56,205 bases of DNA from CAZZKE01 sp964655005. GTDB taxonomy: Bacteria > Pseudomonadota > Alphaproteobacteria > Rhodospirillales > JABHCV01. The position numbers and the translations under genes are program-made. Under the pieces are notes generated by a model. That model was not told the origin of the DNA and did not search any database. It saw nothing but the letters and a program-made list of their open reading frames with translations. The stretch's first letter is position 1. Every line of letters starts with the position of its first letter. Positions 1-7,509 of this stretch are shown one piece after another. The DNA lies in the NCBI GenBank assembly GCA_964655005.1, contig CAZZKE010000011.1, forward strand, positions 1-56,205, given 5' to 3'.

Positions 1-1330
1 CATCGTCCTTGGCCCGGTACATCGCCGCATCGGCGCAGCGCAGCAGTTGTTCCGGTTCGGTCTCGTCGGACGGATAAACGGCCATGCCGATACTGGTCGT
101 TACGACTATTTCCCGTTTACCAAGGATAAACGGCTGCTCGAACGCCAGCAGTATCTTGCGGGCCACTACTTCCGACATGACGCCGGTATCGAGATCCGGC
201 AGGATGACCAGGAATTCGTCGCCGCCCAGTCTCGCCACGGTGTCACATTCGCGAACGCAGGAATGGATGCGCTGGCTCACCTCGCACAGTAGTTTGTCGC
301 CGACGGCATGACCGAAGGTATCATTGACCTTCTTGAATTTATCCAGGTCCAGAAACAGCAAGGCCACCGATTTTTTGCCGCGATTAGCCCGCACGAAAGC
401 CTGGGACAAGCGGTCCATGGCCAGCCCGCGGTTCGGTAATCCGGTCAGAAAATCATAATTGGCCTGACGCAAAAGTACTTTTTCGTAGTGCTTCCGTTCG
501 GTAATATCGACAACCACGTTCAGCGACTGGAACAAGCCTTCATGTTCGCCTGCTTCGGTGATGGTGGAAATCACCACATCGATAATGTCGCCGTCCTTCT
601 TATGAATCTGGCATTCTACGTCGCGACTGAGGCCACCGCCCGTGAAAGCCTGGGGTTCCGACGCAACGAATAATTCCCGGGAGCCCACCGGCATGAAATC
701 AATCGCCTGCCGGCCAATGAATTCATCTTCCGAATAGCCCAAATTATTAAGCAGATGATCGCTGACGCTGGTAACCACGCCGGTCGCGTCCGTGGAATAG
801 GCCATTACCGGACTTTTCCGGTAAAGCGTGCGATATCGTTCCTCGCTCTGGTGCAACAGGCGTTCGGTTTTACGGCGCTGGGTGATATCTTCGGCGGTGC
901 CGCGAACTCCCGTGAATTTACCCGATTGCAAATCGAATACGGGGACTCCGCTCATCAGGAAAAAGCGCCGCTCGCCGTCACTGTCTTCGATAACGTAATG
1001 TTTGTCGCGGAACGGCTTGTTCCAGTCCAGCGCGGCGGGTTCGCCGTCTTTTGAAACAAACTGGCCAAGATCATGAAATGTCCGGTCTTTCAGGGAAAAC
1101 GGATGGAAACCCAAGACATCCATCACCCGCAGCGAGATAAAATTCAGCCGGAACTGATGATCGGTTTCCCATATCCAGTCGGAAACCAGTCTTGCGATAT
1201 CCTTGAAGCGGCGTTTTTCGACAGCGTATATAGCCAGTTCCCGTTCATCGGAAGCCGGATATCTTTCCCTAGTCGCAATATAGCCATCAATTTTATCGAC
1301 AAAACCATTAATGTTTTTATCGGGCTTCAT
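1..1330 (-). CDS. PAS-PAS-GGDEF diguanylate cyclase, C-terminus cut by window edge
   Basis: Sensor protein predicted to make cyclic di-GMP from two GTP. About 443 codons are visible. The N-terminal half holds two PAS-like sensor regions (roughly residues 45-165 and 170-285). The cyclase domain follows, with an intact GGDEF active-site motif at residues 369-373 (bases 212-226) and an RECD inhibitory I-site at 360-363, spaced as in product-inhibited cyclases. The window ends after the conserved AAMYRAK segment, so only the last few residues, or a following domain such as EAL, are missing. The ATG at 1328-1330 lies inside the last codons of the upstream DUF2336 gene (14-bp overlap), so the two are probably translationally coupled. 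No transmembrane helix is seen, so it is probably cytoplasmic. Ligand and output are unknown. Confidence 0.9.
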   Translation of the reverse strand, partial: MKPDKNINGFVDKIDGYIATRERYPASDERELAIYAVEKRRFKDIARLVSDWIWETDHQFRLNFISLRVMDVLGFHPFSLKDRTFHDLGQFVSKDGEPAALDWNKPFRDKHYVIEDSDGERRFFLMSGVPVFDLQSGKFTGVRGTAEDITQRRKTERLLHQSEERYRTLYRKSPVMAYSTDATGVVTSVSDHLLNNLGYSEDEFIGRQAIDFMPVGSRELFVASEPQAFTGGGLSRDVECQIHKKDGDIIDVVISTITEAGEHEGLFQSLNVVVDITERKHYEKVLLRQANYDFLTGLPNRGLAMDRLSQAFVRANRGKKSVALLFLDLDKFKKVNDTFGHAVGDKLLCEVSQRIHSCVRECDTVARLGGDEFLVILPDLDTGVMSEVVARKILLAFEQPFILGKREIVVTTSIGMAVYPSDETEPEQLLRCADAAMYRAKDD

Positions 1331-2486
1331 CTACGGCTTTTGCCTCCCCTAGCTTCAACTCCCTGATAGCCGCCAGGTATTCTGAATCATTTTGCCACAT
1401 ACTCAATACCATCTCTGCGGATGGTTGTGTCATGGCTTTATATAATTCTGCAATCTTGCGGCTTTCCTTTTTCAGCACCTTGTCCGTTTGCGGCCAAACC
1501 TTGCGGGTCAGGACGAAAATTTTCATGAAGGTGTCGAGATCAGTATCCAATGCTTTGAATACAATAGCCAGCCCCTCGCCCCTCCGCTCGTAAAGTATAC
1601 GCTGAGCCAGCCTGGAACTCAACTTGGCCCAATTGCGAAAAAGTTCGATGAACAAGGGCACGGCGCCTTCTTCCAGAACGGTCAGCATAAGGTCCGGCCC
1701 CTCGAGGCCCACCTGTTCCATTTCTTTAACCAGCCCCTCCGACGGCCTGATCAATTTGGCGCCGCCGGGCAGCGCCCGAATACGCTGGCGCACGACGTCA
1801 CCCATATGGCGGTCCAGGTCCTGGGCGCTGATTTCAAACCGCTGTAAAATGTAATCCCGGAGCGCCGCCGACACCAACAGCAGCAGCTTCTTCGCCTGCT
1901 CGGCGCCAAGTTCCTCACGGCGCAGGATAGGCCCCTGGAAGCTATCGATGCGCATCGCCTGTTCGACCAGATAATTCATCGTGCCTTCGGCAATTTTGGC
2001 GTTGGCGTTTTCCAGCAGCGACCTGATGACATCTTCATCGCCGGTCTCGACCAGGGCATCGGAAACCTTCTCGCTCAAACCATCGCGGATGGAAACGGCC
2101 AGTTGGTGTTCCTGGGTGCGCTGACGAATAATTTCGATCAGGTCCACGTCTTCGAGAACCCGGCTTTTTATCAGCACCGGATAGGCTACTTCGATTTCAT
2201 CGTTGGCCAGAAAGGTTACCAGGTCCCTGGGCACGTCTTCGGCATCGGCGATGACTTCGGCCAAATGCTTGCGCACGGACAGTTCCACATCGCGCACCAG
2301 CCGGTGCAGGATGTCGAACATCATCGCCCGCTCGATGTCGGTCAATTCACCTTCATCAAGGAACAGGTCGGTAACCGTTTCCGCCAGGGCGGACCGGCCC
2401 TCCCGGCTCTTTTCATGCGCCAGTTTGAAGAGCTGTTCGCTGTTCAGCAAATCAATCTCCAACTCAGTGCCGGCAAACCGAATCAT
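1317..2486 (-). CDS. DUF2336 domain-containing protein
   Basis: 389-residue soluble, helix-rich protein of the DUF2336 family, found mainly in Alphaproteobacteria and of unknown biochemical role. The sequence is a series of HEAT-like helical repeats rich in Leu, Ala and acidic residues (for example the stretch around ERAMMFDILHRLVRDVE near residues 53-69). There is no signal peptide or membrane segment. Its last codons overlap the start of the PAS-GGDEF gene, so both are likely one transcript and may act in one signalling path. I infer a scaffold or response role from that pairing only. The ATG start follows the A+T-rich gap, which must contain the promoter. Family assignment is fairly firm; function is not known. 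Confidence 0.85.
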   Translation of the reverse strand: MIRFAGTELEIDLLNSEQLFKLAHEKSREGRSALAETVTDLFLDEGELTDIERAMMFDILHRLVRDVELSVRKHLAEVIADAEDVPRDLVTFLANDEIEVAYPVLIKSRVLEDVDLIEIIRQRTQEHQLAVSIRDGLSEKVSDALVETGDEDVIRSLLENANAKIAEGTMNYLVEQAMRIDSFQGPILRREELGAEQAKKLLLLVSAALRDYILQRFEISAQDLDRHMGDVVRQRIRALPGGAKLIRPSEGLVKEMEQVGLEGPDLMLTVLEEGAVPLFIELFRNWAKLSSRLAQRILYERRGEGLAIVFKALDTDLDTFMKIFVLTRKVWPQTDKVLKKESRKIAELYKAMTQPSAEMVLSMWQNDSEYLAAIRELKLGEAKAVDEAR

Positions 2487-2739
2487 TTACCATTCCCAGA
2501 CCAAACCTATTGCAGCTTGGCTTAATATTTAGCTAACCGTGAGCCGATGAATCAATCTAGCTAGAAAAGCTCTATAGTTCAATGAGATAGAACACGAATA
2601 CATGAATATGGAAAGATTGGTATGTATAGAGTCTAATTGCACCAGATATAGTGCAAATAAACTCTCAAGGAGTCACCCGTTGTAGGGTATTTTTTTAATT
2701 TCACAAGAATCTGTTCTGACCCCGTATTCATGCCACGGG
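2487..2739. other. A+T-rich intergenic region without a supported gene
   Basis: This stretch is clearly richer in A+T than its surroundings and holds no convincing reading frame. It must carry the promoter for the minus-strand DUF2336 gene. Two things stand out: the perfect inverted repeat at 2637-2656, and the segment at about 2703-2730, which on the minus strand reads GAATACGGGGTCAGAACAG. That resembles the GGGGTCAGA motif seen near REP-associated transposase remnants in other bacteria (from memory, not searched). An AAGGAG at 2669-2674 is not followed by a usable frame. Confidence 0.5.
2637..2656. promoter_or_regulatory. Inverted repeat TTGCAC-N8-GTGCAA, possible operator
   Basis: Perfect 6-bp arms (2637-2642 and 2651-2656) separated by eight bases in a non-coding A+T-rich region about 150 bp upstream of the DUF2336 start. 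The size fits a dimeric regulator site. No regulator is identified and the distance from the gene is long, so the role is uncertain. Confidence 0.3.
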
Positions 2740-2770
2740 TAATACCAAAGAGCATTAATACTTATGGTTA
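2740..2770. repeat. Dispersed palindromic repeat, degenerate copy
   Basis: Begins TAATACCAAAGAGCATTAAT and so shares the left half of the repeat family seen at 10231, 13283, 16121 and 38056. The right end (ATGGTTA) is a degraded version of the mirror-image TTGGTATTA terminus. It abuts the long hairpin that starts at 2770, so two repeat units lie side by side. Confidence 0.6.
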
Positions 2771-2838
2771 TACCAAGGAACACAGATAAAGACCCATTGA
2801 GAGAATCTCAATGGGTCTTTATCTGTGTTCCTTGGTAT
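2770..2838. repeat. 33-bp perfect inverted repeat with 3-base loop
   Basis: Arms 2770-2802 and 2806-2838 are exact reverse complements around the loop GAA. The outer bases ATACCAAGG match the dispersed repeat family; the inner part (ACAGATAAAGACCC and onwards) does not occur in the other copies. The right end reads CCTTGGTATTA, and its TTA (2838-2840) is the TAA stop codon of the glutathione transferase gene. RNA from either strand would form a very stable hairpin, which could stop transcription or protect the 3' end. Confidence 0.85.
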
Positions 2839-3470
2839 TAATCAAATTCCCTGTTTTCTTTCGGCATTTCGTCGGGATGGAACCACCCCGGCAGTTCCGA
2901 CACATTGCCCAGCCAAGCTTTAATGTGCGGCCAACGGCCCTGGTCCAGGCCGGTATCTTCCAGCCAGTAGAGATATGCGCACACGGAAAGATCGGCGATC
3001 GACGGGGTATTTTCCACCAAAAATGTTTTGGCGGAAAGTTCCTGATCCAGCCGGTCCAGATCGCTGACCGCCCGGTCGCGGAAATAGGCCAGGACATCAT
3101 CCGGCGTATTGTTGGAAAATTTTGTCCTGAAACGCAGGCCCGATACCGAATGCCCGATATTGTGGGTTTCCCAGAACAGCCATTCCATAACTTCCTGACG
3201 ATGGTGATATTCACCAAAATTGAAGCGGACCGTACGGTTGCTCAGGTAACACAGGATAGAATTGGACTGGCACATCGCCGTACCGTCATCGATAAGCACC
3301 GGCAACTCGCCGAAACGGCTGTTCATTCCGAATTGTTCAGAACGCTGATCGCGGGGGACCGACAAATCCTCGTGACGGTACTGAAACGGCGTACCAGACA
3401 GGCTTAAAAACAGCGCCGCTTTGTAGCAATTACCAGAGCGGTAATCACCAATTAGTGTATACAAACTCAT
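2838..3470 (-). CDS. Glutathione S-transferase family protein
   Basis: 210-residue cytosolic glutathione transferase. The N-terminal thioredoxin-like fold spans residues 1-80, with the glutathione-binding signature GELPVL near residue 54 (the Pro is the cis-proline) and the QSNSIL segment near residue 68. The all-helical C-terminal domain follows (about 88-205). Length is normal. It probably conjugates or reduces electrophiles; the subclass and substrate cannot be told. It is a single gene: upstream is a 97-bp gap before the upp gene, downstream the stop codon merges with the terminal TTA of the long hairpin repeat, which may serve as its terminator. The ATG is the first in frame. Confidence 0.85.
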   Translation of the reverse strand: MSLYTLIGDYRSGNCYKAALFLSLSGTPFQYRHEDLSVPRDQRSEQFGMNSRFGELPVLIDDGTAMCQSNSILCYLSNRTVRFNFGEYHHRQEVMEWLFWETHNIGHSVSGLRFRTKFSNNTPDDVLAYFRDRAVSDLDRLDQELSAKTFLVENTPSIADLSVCAYLYWLEDTGLDQGRWPHIKAWLGNVSELPGWFHPDEMPKENREFD

Positions 3471-3567
3471 TTATCGGTAACCCGCCTAATCCCCTGTATT
3501 TTGCGTCACTATATGAAATACAACCCGTACAGGCAACACCGAAAAATAGTATAGTTTTAGTAACGAT

Positions 3568-4233
3568 TCACTTGGTCCCATAAAGCCTGTCACCGGCATC
3601 ACCCAGGCCGGGAACAATATAGGCGTTTTTGTTCAAATGACTGTCGAGCGATGCCGTATAAACCTGAATATCGGGATGGGCTTTGGCGAAAACCCGCATA
3701 CCTTCCGGCGCCGTGACCAAAGCCATGAAGGTGATGTTAGCGCCCTTGACGCCATGCCTTTTGACTATATCTACGGCGTATGCCGCCGAATTTCCGGTCG
3801 CCAGCATGGGGTCCACGACGATGAACCGCCGACCGGCGGAACTCGGCAGCTTGACCAGATATTCCACCGGTTTTTTAGTCTTTTCATCGCGGTACAAGCC
3901 GATGTTGCCGACCCTGGCCGAAGGCATAAGTTCCAGCAAACCATCCGCCATGCCGGTACCGGCCCGCAGAATCGGCACGATAGCCACTTTTTTCCCTCTT
4001 ATCACATCGGCTTCGAATTTTTTCAGCGGAGTCTCGATTTCCTTCTTCATCAAGGGCAAATCACGGGTTATTTCGTAGCCCATAAGCAGGGCAATTTCCT
4101 TCAGCAGGTCGCGAAAATCCCGGGTCGAGGTGTTCTTGTCCCGCATCAGGCTCAGCTTGTGCCGGATCAGCGGATGGTCGAGCACATGCAGGGTCGGAAA
4201 TTCATCGGCAGTGGTTTCGGCTGAATTGGGCAT
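3568..4233 (-). CDS. upp: Uracil phosphoribosyltransferase
   Basis: Converts uracil and PRPP to UMP and pyrophosphate (pyrimidine salvage). The protein aligns along its whole length with bacterial Upp: PILRAGTGMADG, the PRPP-binding loop VDPMLATGNSA and the C-terminal YIVPGLGDAGDRLYGTK, which carries the uracil-binding region. I chose the ATG at 4231-4233 (221 residues) because it has AAGGAT a few bases upstream and matches family length plus a short tail. A longer frame to 4278 would overlap the deaminase gene and has no homologous sequence. It lies 10 bp after codA and uses the uracil that CodA makes, closing the transport-deamination-salvage chain. Confidence 0.95.
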   Translation of the reverse strand: MPNSAETTADEFPTLHVLDHPLIRHKLSLMRDKNTSTRDFRDLLKEIALLMGYEITRDLPLMKKEIETPLKKFEADVIRGKKVAIVPILRAGTGMADGLLELMPSARVGNIGLYRDEKTKKPVEYLVKLPSSAGRRFIVVDPMLATGNSAAYAVDIVKRHGVKGANITFMALVTAPEGMRVFAKAHPDIQVYTASLDSHLNKNAYIVPGLGDAGDRLYGTK

Positions 4234-4243
4234 CGCTAAATCC

Positions 4244-5512
4244 TTAAAAGGTGAAATCAATGGAACGGGTTCGGCCATCCAGGTTTAATCGCGCATTCAC
4301 CGGGGGCGTCGTCGCGATCACCCGGCCCCGCCGGATCACGAACAGACGCGCCGGGCGCAGGCGGATGGCTTCGAACGGGCTGGCCGCCTGCAAGATTACC
4401 ATATCGGCGTTGGCGCCCACTTCAAGGCCATAATCCCGAAGCCCCAGCACCCTTGCGCCGGCGACCGTCACCGCATCGAACATCTTGCGAATATCATCCA
4501 TCCCGGTCATCTGCGCGGCATGGACCGCCATGTGAGCGACATCCAGCATGTCGTGGCTGCCCAGGCTGTACCATGGGTCCATAACGCAATCATGACCCAG
4601 GGCCAACGGCACCCCGGCCTCGCCCAGTTCGCGGATACGGGTCAGCCCGCGCCGCTTGGGATAGCTATCGTGCCTCCCCTGAATAGTGATGTTAATCAAT
4701 GGATTAGCTATAGCGGCTACACCTGATTCTGCGATCAGCGGGATCAGTTTGCTGACATAGTAATTATCCATGGAATGCATCGACGTCAAATGCGACCCGG
4801 CGACCCGGCCGCCCATGCCCAGGCGCAGGCATTCCCGGGCCAGGGTTTCGATGTGACGGGAATTGGGATCATCGGTTTCGTCGCAATGCATATCGACCAT
4901 CAGCCCGCGCCCGGCGGCGATCTCCATTAACCGGCGCACGCTCTCGGCGCCGTCTTCCGTGGTCCGCTCGAAATGCGGAATACCACCGACCACATCGAGC
5001 CCCATATCGAGCGCCTGATTCAGCAATCCGGCGGCATTGGGGTCGCGCAGGTAACCGTCCTGGGGAAACGCCACCAGTTGCAGATCAATGTATGGCTTGA
5101 CCCGCTCCCGGACATCGAGCAATGCCTCGACCGCCAGCAGCCGGGGGTCGCAGATATCGACATGACTGCGGATCGCCAGCGTGCCCCGGGCGACCGCCCA
5201 GTCGCAAAACCGGAGCGCCCGGTCACGCACCGCCTCGACCGTCAGGTCCGGCTTCAATTCACCCCACAGGGCGATTCCTTCGAGCAGAGTGCCGCTCTGG
5301 TTAACCCTGGGCTGGCCGAAACTCAGGGTCGCATCCATGTGAAAATGGCTATCGACAAAGGGTGGAGTAACCAGATTTCCACCGGCCTCGACCTCTTCTT
5401 TCGCCGAGCCTTCGATTTTCGCCGCCATTTCGGCGATGCGGCCATTCCGGCAGGCGATGTCGAGCCTTTCGCCATCCGGGGTAGTCGCATTTCTGACAAT
5501 CAGATCAAGCAT
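4244..5512 (-). CDS. codA: Cytosine deaminase (amidohydrolase superfamily)
   Basis: Zinc- or iron-dependent hydrolase expected to convert cytosine to uracil and ammonia. It matches E. coli CodA over its full length (422 residues): metal ligands in HFHMD (His56, His58), His209 with catalytic Glu212 in MHCDE, GSHLTSMHS (His241), and GHDCVMDPW (Asp308). The residue after Asp308 is Cys309, where E. coli CodA has Asp314, a position known to tune substrate choice. The substrate may therefore be a cytosine analogue (isocytosine, isoguanine or 5-modified cytosine) rather than cytosine alone. It lies 3 bp after the permease gene and 10 bp before upp, which supports a pyrimidine base as its substrate. 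Confidence 0.9.
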   Translation of the reverse strand: MLDLIVRNATTPDGERLDIACRNGRIAEMAAKIEGSAKEEVEAGGNLVTPPFVDSHFHMDATLSFGQPRVNQSGTLLEGIALWGELKPDLTVEAVRDRALRFCDWAVARGTLAIRSHVDICDPRLLAVEALLDVRERVKPYIDLQLVAFPQDGYLRDPNAAGLLNQALDMGLDVVGGIPHFERTTEDGAESVRRLMEIAAGRGLMVDMHCDETDDPNSRHIETLARECLRLGMGGRVAGSHLTSMHSMDNYYVSKLIPLIAESGVAAIANPLINITIQGRHDSYPKRRGLTRIRELGEAGVPLALGHDCVMDPWYSLGSHDMLDVAHMAVHAAQMTGMDDIRKMFDAVTVAGARVLGLRDYGLEVGANADMVILQAASPFEAIRLRPARLFVIRRGRVIATTPPVNARLNLDGRTRSIDFTF

Positions 5513-5515
5513 CGC

Positions 5516-6460
5516 TCAGGTCCTTTCGCCGCGACGGAACGGCGCCAGCAGGGCCTTCGGATAGAGCGCCCTGCGCGAGACCACGATCATCGCCAGGATC
5601 GACAGTACGTAAGGCGCCATCAGGAAAAACTGATATGGTATATTGACCCCCGGAAGTTGTTGCACCCGCACCTGCCAGGCGTCGATGCCGGCGAACAGCA
5701 AGGCGCCGAACAGCGCCTTGCCGGGCTTCCAGGAAGCAAATATGACCAGCGCCACGCAAATCCAGCCGCGACCGTTAATCATCCCGAAGAAGAAGGCGTC
5801 GAACGCCGACATGGTCAAAAAGGCGCCGCCGACGGCCATCAGGGCACTGCCGAAAATGACCGCGCCGGAACGCAGGGCCAACACGTCAATGCCCTGGGCC
5901 TCCGCCGCCAGCGGGTTTTCGCCGACCATCCGCACCGCCAGTCCCAGCGGAGTCCGGTACAGCACGTACCAAACCACTATTACCACGACGAAAGCGCCGT
6001 AGGTCATCGGTGTCTGGCTGAACAGCGCCGGCCCCAGAAACGGCAGGTCCGACAGGACCGGAATCGACAGAATATCGAAGGCCTCAATCTTCGGCGGCGT
6101 GGTGGCGCCCGGCAACAGCATGCGAAAGACAAAATATGACAAGGACGACCCCAGCATGGTGATGCCGATCCCCGCGACATGCTGCGACACTCCCAGATAA
6201 ACCGCAAAAATACTGTGCAGCAGCCCGAACATGGCGCCGATAAAGGCGGCGAACAATACCCCCGAGGTCAAATCGCCACCCATATACACCCACATCCAGC
6301 CGCTCATCGCCCCCATGGTCATGATGCCTTCGATGCCCAGGTTCAATACCCCCGCCCGTTCACAGATCAACTCGCCCAGGGTGCCGAAAATCAACGGCGT
6401 CGCTATCCGCAGGGTAGCCGCCCAGAAACCGGCGGTAAGCAGGATTTCGAACACGTCCAT
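5516..6460 (-). CDS. ABC transporter permease, BMP/nucleobase type (second permease)
   Basis: 314-residue inner-membrane permease of the BPD_transp_2 family, with about eight to nine hydrophobic helices. The signature ERAGVLNLGIEG near residues 34-45 is typical of the smaller permease in nucleoside or nucleobase importers (NupQ/YufQ type). Its start overlaps the stop of the upstream permease by one base, and codA follows after 3 bp, so it belongs to the pyrimidine operon. With the partner permease it should form the channel fed by the BMP-type binding protein and powered by the two-domain ATPase. The solute is inferred from codA and upp to be a pyrimidine base or nucleoside. Confidence 0.92.
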   Translation of the reverse strand: MDVFEILLTAGFWAATLRIATPLIFGTLGELICERAGVLNLGIEGIMTMGAMSGWMWVYMGGDLTSGVLFAAFIGAMFGLLHSIFAVYLGVSQHVAGIGITMLGSSLSYFVFRMLLPGATTPPKIEAFDILSIPVLSDLPFLGPALFSQTPMTYGAFVVVIVVWYVLYRTPLGLAVRMVGENPLAAEAQGIDVLALRSGAVIFGSALMAVGGAFLTMSAFDAFFFGMINGRGWICVALVIFASWKPGKALFGALLFAGIDAWQVRVQQLPGVNIPYQFFLMAPYVLSILAMIVVSRRALYPKALLAPFRRGERT

Positions 6461-7509
6461 TATCGCAGCCTCAGCCGATACCGGGTCAGCATGACACCGA
6501 CCAGAACCGAAAGTACACTGGTGGCGACGATGACATCGGCAATATAGGTCGGCACGTTGATCGCCCGGCTCATGGAATCGGCGCCGACATATATTCCGGC
6601 CAGAAACATCGCCGAGGCGATTACCGCCAGGGGATGCAGGGCCGCCAGCATGGCCACCGCGATCCCGGCGTAGCCGAACCCCGGCGATAAATCGAGAGTC
6701 AGGTAACCCTTGGTGCCGGCCACTTCGCCGACCCCGGCCAGGCCGGCCAGGCCGCCGCTCAGCAGCGCCGTCAGCACGATCGTACGATTGACGCCGATGC
6801 CCGAAAACGCCGCCGCCGCGGCGTTGAACCCGACGGCGCGAATTTCATAGCCCCAGACGGTGAAACGCATGATTGCCCAGGCCAGAACGGCGGCGGCCAG
6901 CGCGAATACAAACCCCAGATGCAGACGGCTCTTCGAGACGATCACCGGCAAAACGCCCTCGTCGATGATTGACGCCGACTGCGGCCAGCCCATCGACATG
7001 GGATCCTTCAGCGGCCCTTCAAGCAGATAATTGACGACCAGCAGGACGATGAAGTTGAGCAGCAAGGTAGTCACCACTTCATCGACCTTCAGCCGGTTTT
7101 TCAGGATCGCCGGAATCAGCAGCAGCAATCCGCCGGCCAGGGCGCCGGCGACCATCAGGAACGGAATCATCAGCCAGGCCGGCAGGGTGATCATTCCCGA
7201 ACCGAGCCAGGTCGCGCTCAGCGCGCCGACGTAAAACTGCCCCTCGCCGCCGATATTCCACAGCTTGGCGCGAAAGGCGATGGCAGCCGCCAGCCCGGTC
7301 AGAATCATCGGCGTTGCCCGGGTCATGGTTTCGGTCAGCGCGAACCGCGAACCAGCCGCCCCCTTGAATAACAGCCAGTAAGCATTCAACACCGGCTCAC
7401 CGGCCCATAAAACCAGTCCGGCGCAGATTATCAGCGCCGCCACAACCGCCAAAACCGGGGCCGACATGGCCATCCACAGCGGTGTCGACTGGCGCGGTTC
7501 CAATCGCAT
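6460..7509 (-). CDS. ABC transporter permease, BMP/nucleobase type (first permease)
   Basis: 349-residue inner-membrane permease of the BPD_transp_2 family (NupP/YufP type). It starts with a short cytoplasmic tail and a first helix at about residues 17-37. The conserved LWNIGGEGQFYVGAL segment near residues 87-101 is the family hallmark, and the Gly/Ala-rich GGLAGLAG segment near residue 255 is also typical. It pairs with the 314-residue permease encoded immediately downstream. Both ends overlap neighbouring genes by one base, a tight translational coupling that suggests matched amounts of ATPase and both permeases. Confidence 0.92.
   Translation of the reverse strand: MRLEPRQSTPLWMAMSAPVLAVVAALIICAGLVLWAGEPVLNAYWLLFKGAAGSRFALTETMTRATPMILTGLAAAIAFRAKLWNIGGEGQFYVGALSATWLGSGMITLPAWLMIPFLMVAGALAGGLLLLIPAILKNRLKVDEVVTTLLLNFIVLLVVNYLLEGPLKDPMSMGWPQSASIIDEGVLPVIVSKSRLHLGFVFALAAAVLAWAIMRFTVWGYEIRAVGFNAAAAAFSGIGVNRTIVLTALLSGGLAGLAGVGEVAGTKGYLTLDLSPGFGYAGIAVAMLAALHPLAVIASAMFLAGIYVGADSMSRAINVPTYIADVIVATSVLSVLVGVMLTRYRLRLR

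Noticed and set aside
61..140. TTACCAAGGATAAACGG as another copy of the dispersed repeat
   Set aside because: It lies inside the conserved GGDEF coding sequence and shares only the ACCAAGGAT core, so it is probably chance.
4973..6139. Long plus-strand open frame (388 codons) across codA and the permease gene
   Set aside because: It is antisense to two clear genes, rich in His, Gln and Arg as expected from the complement of G+C-rich codons, and has no family features.
6730..6765. Short direct repeats GGCCGGCCAG in the permease genes (also near 29920)
   Set aside because: They encode the Gly-Leu-Ala-Gly helix motif of this permease family, so they are explained by coding.
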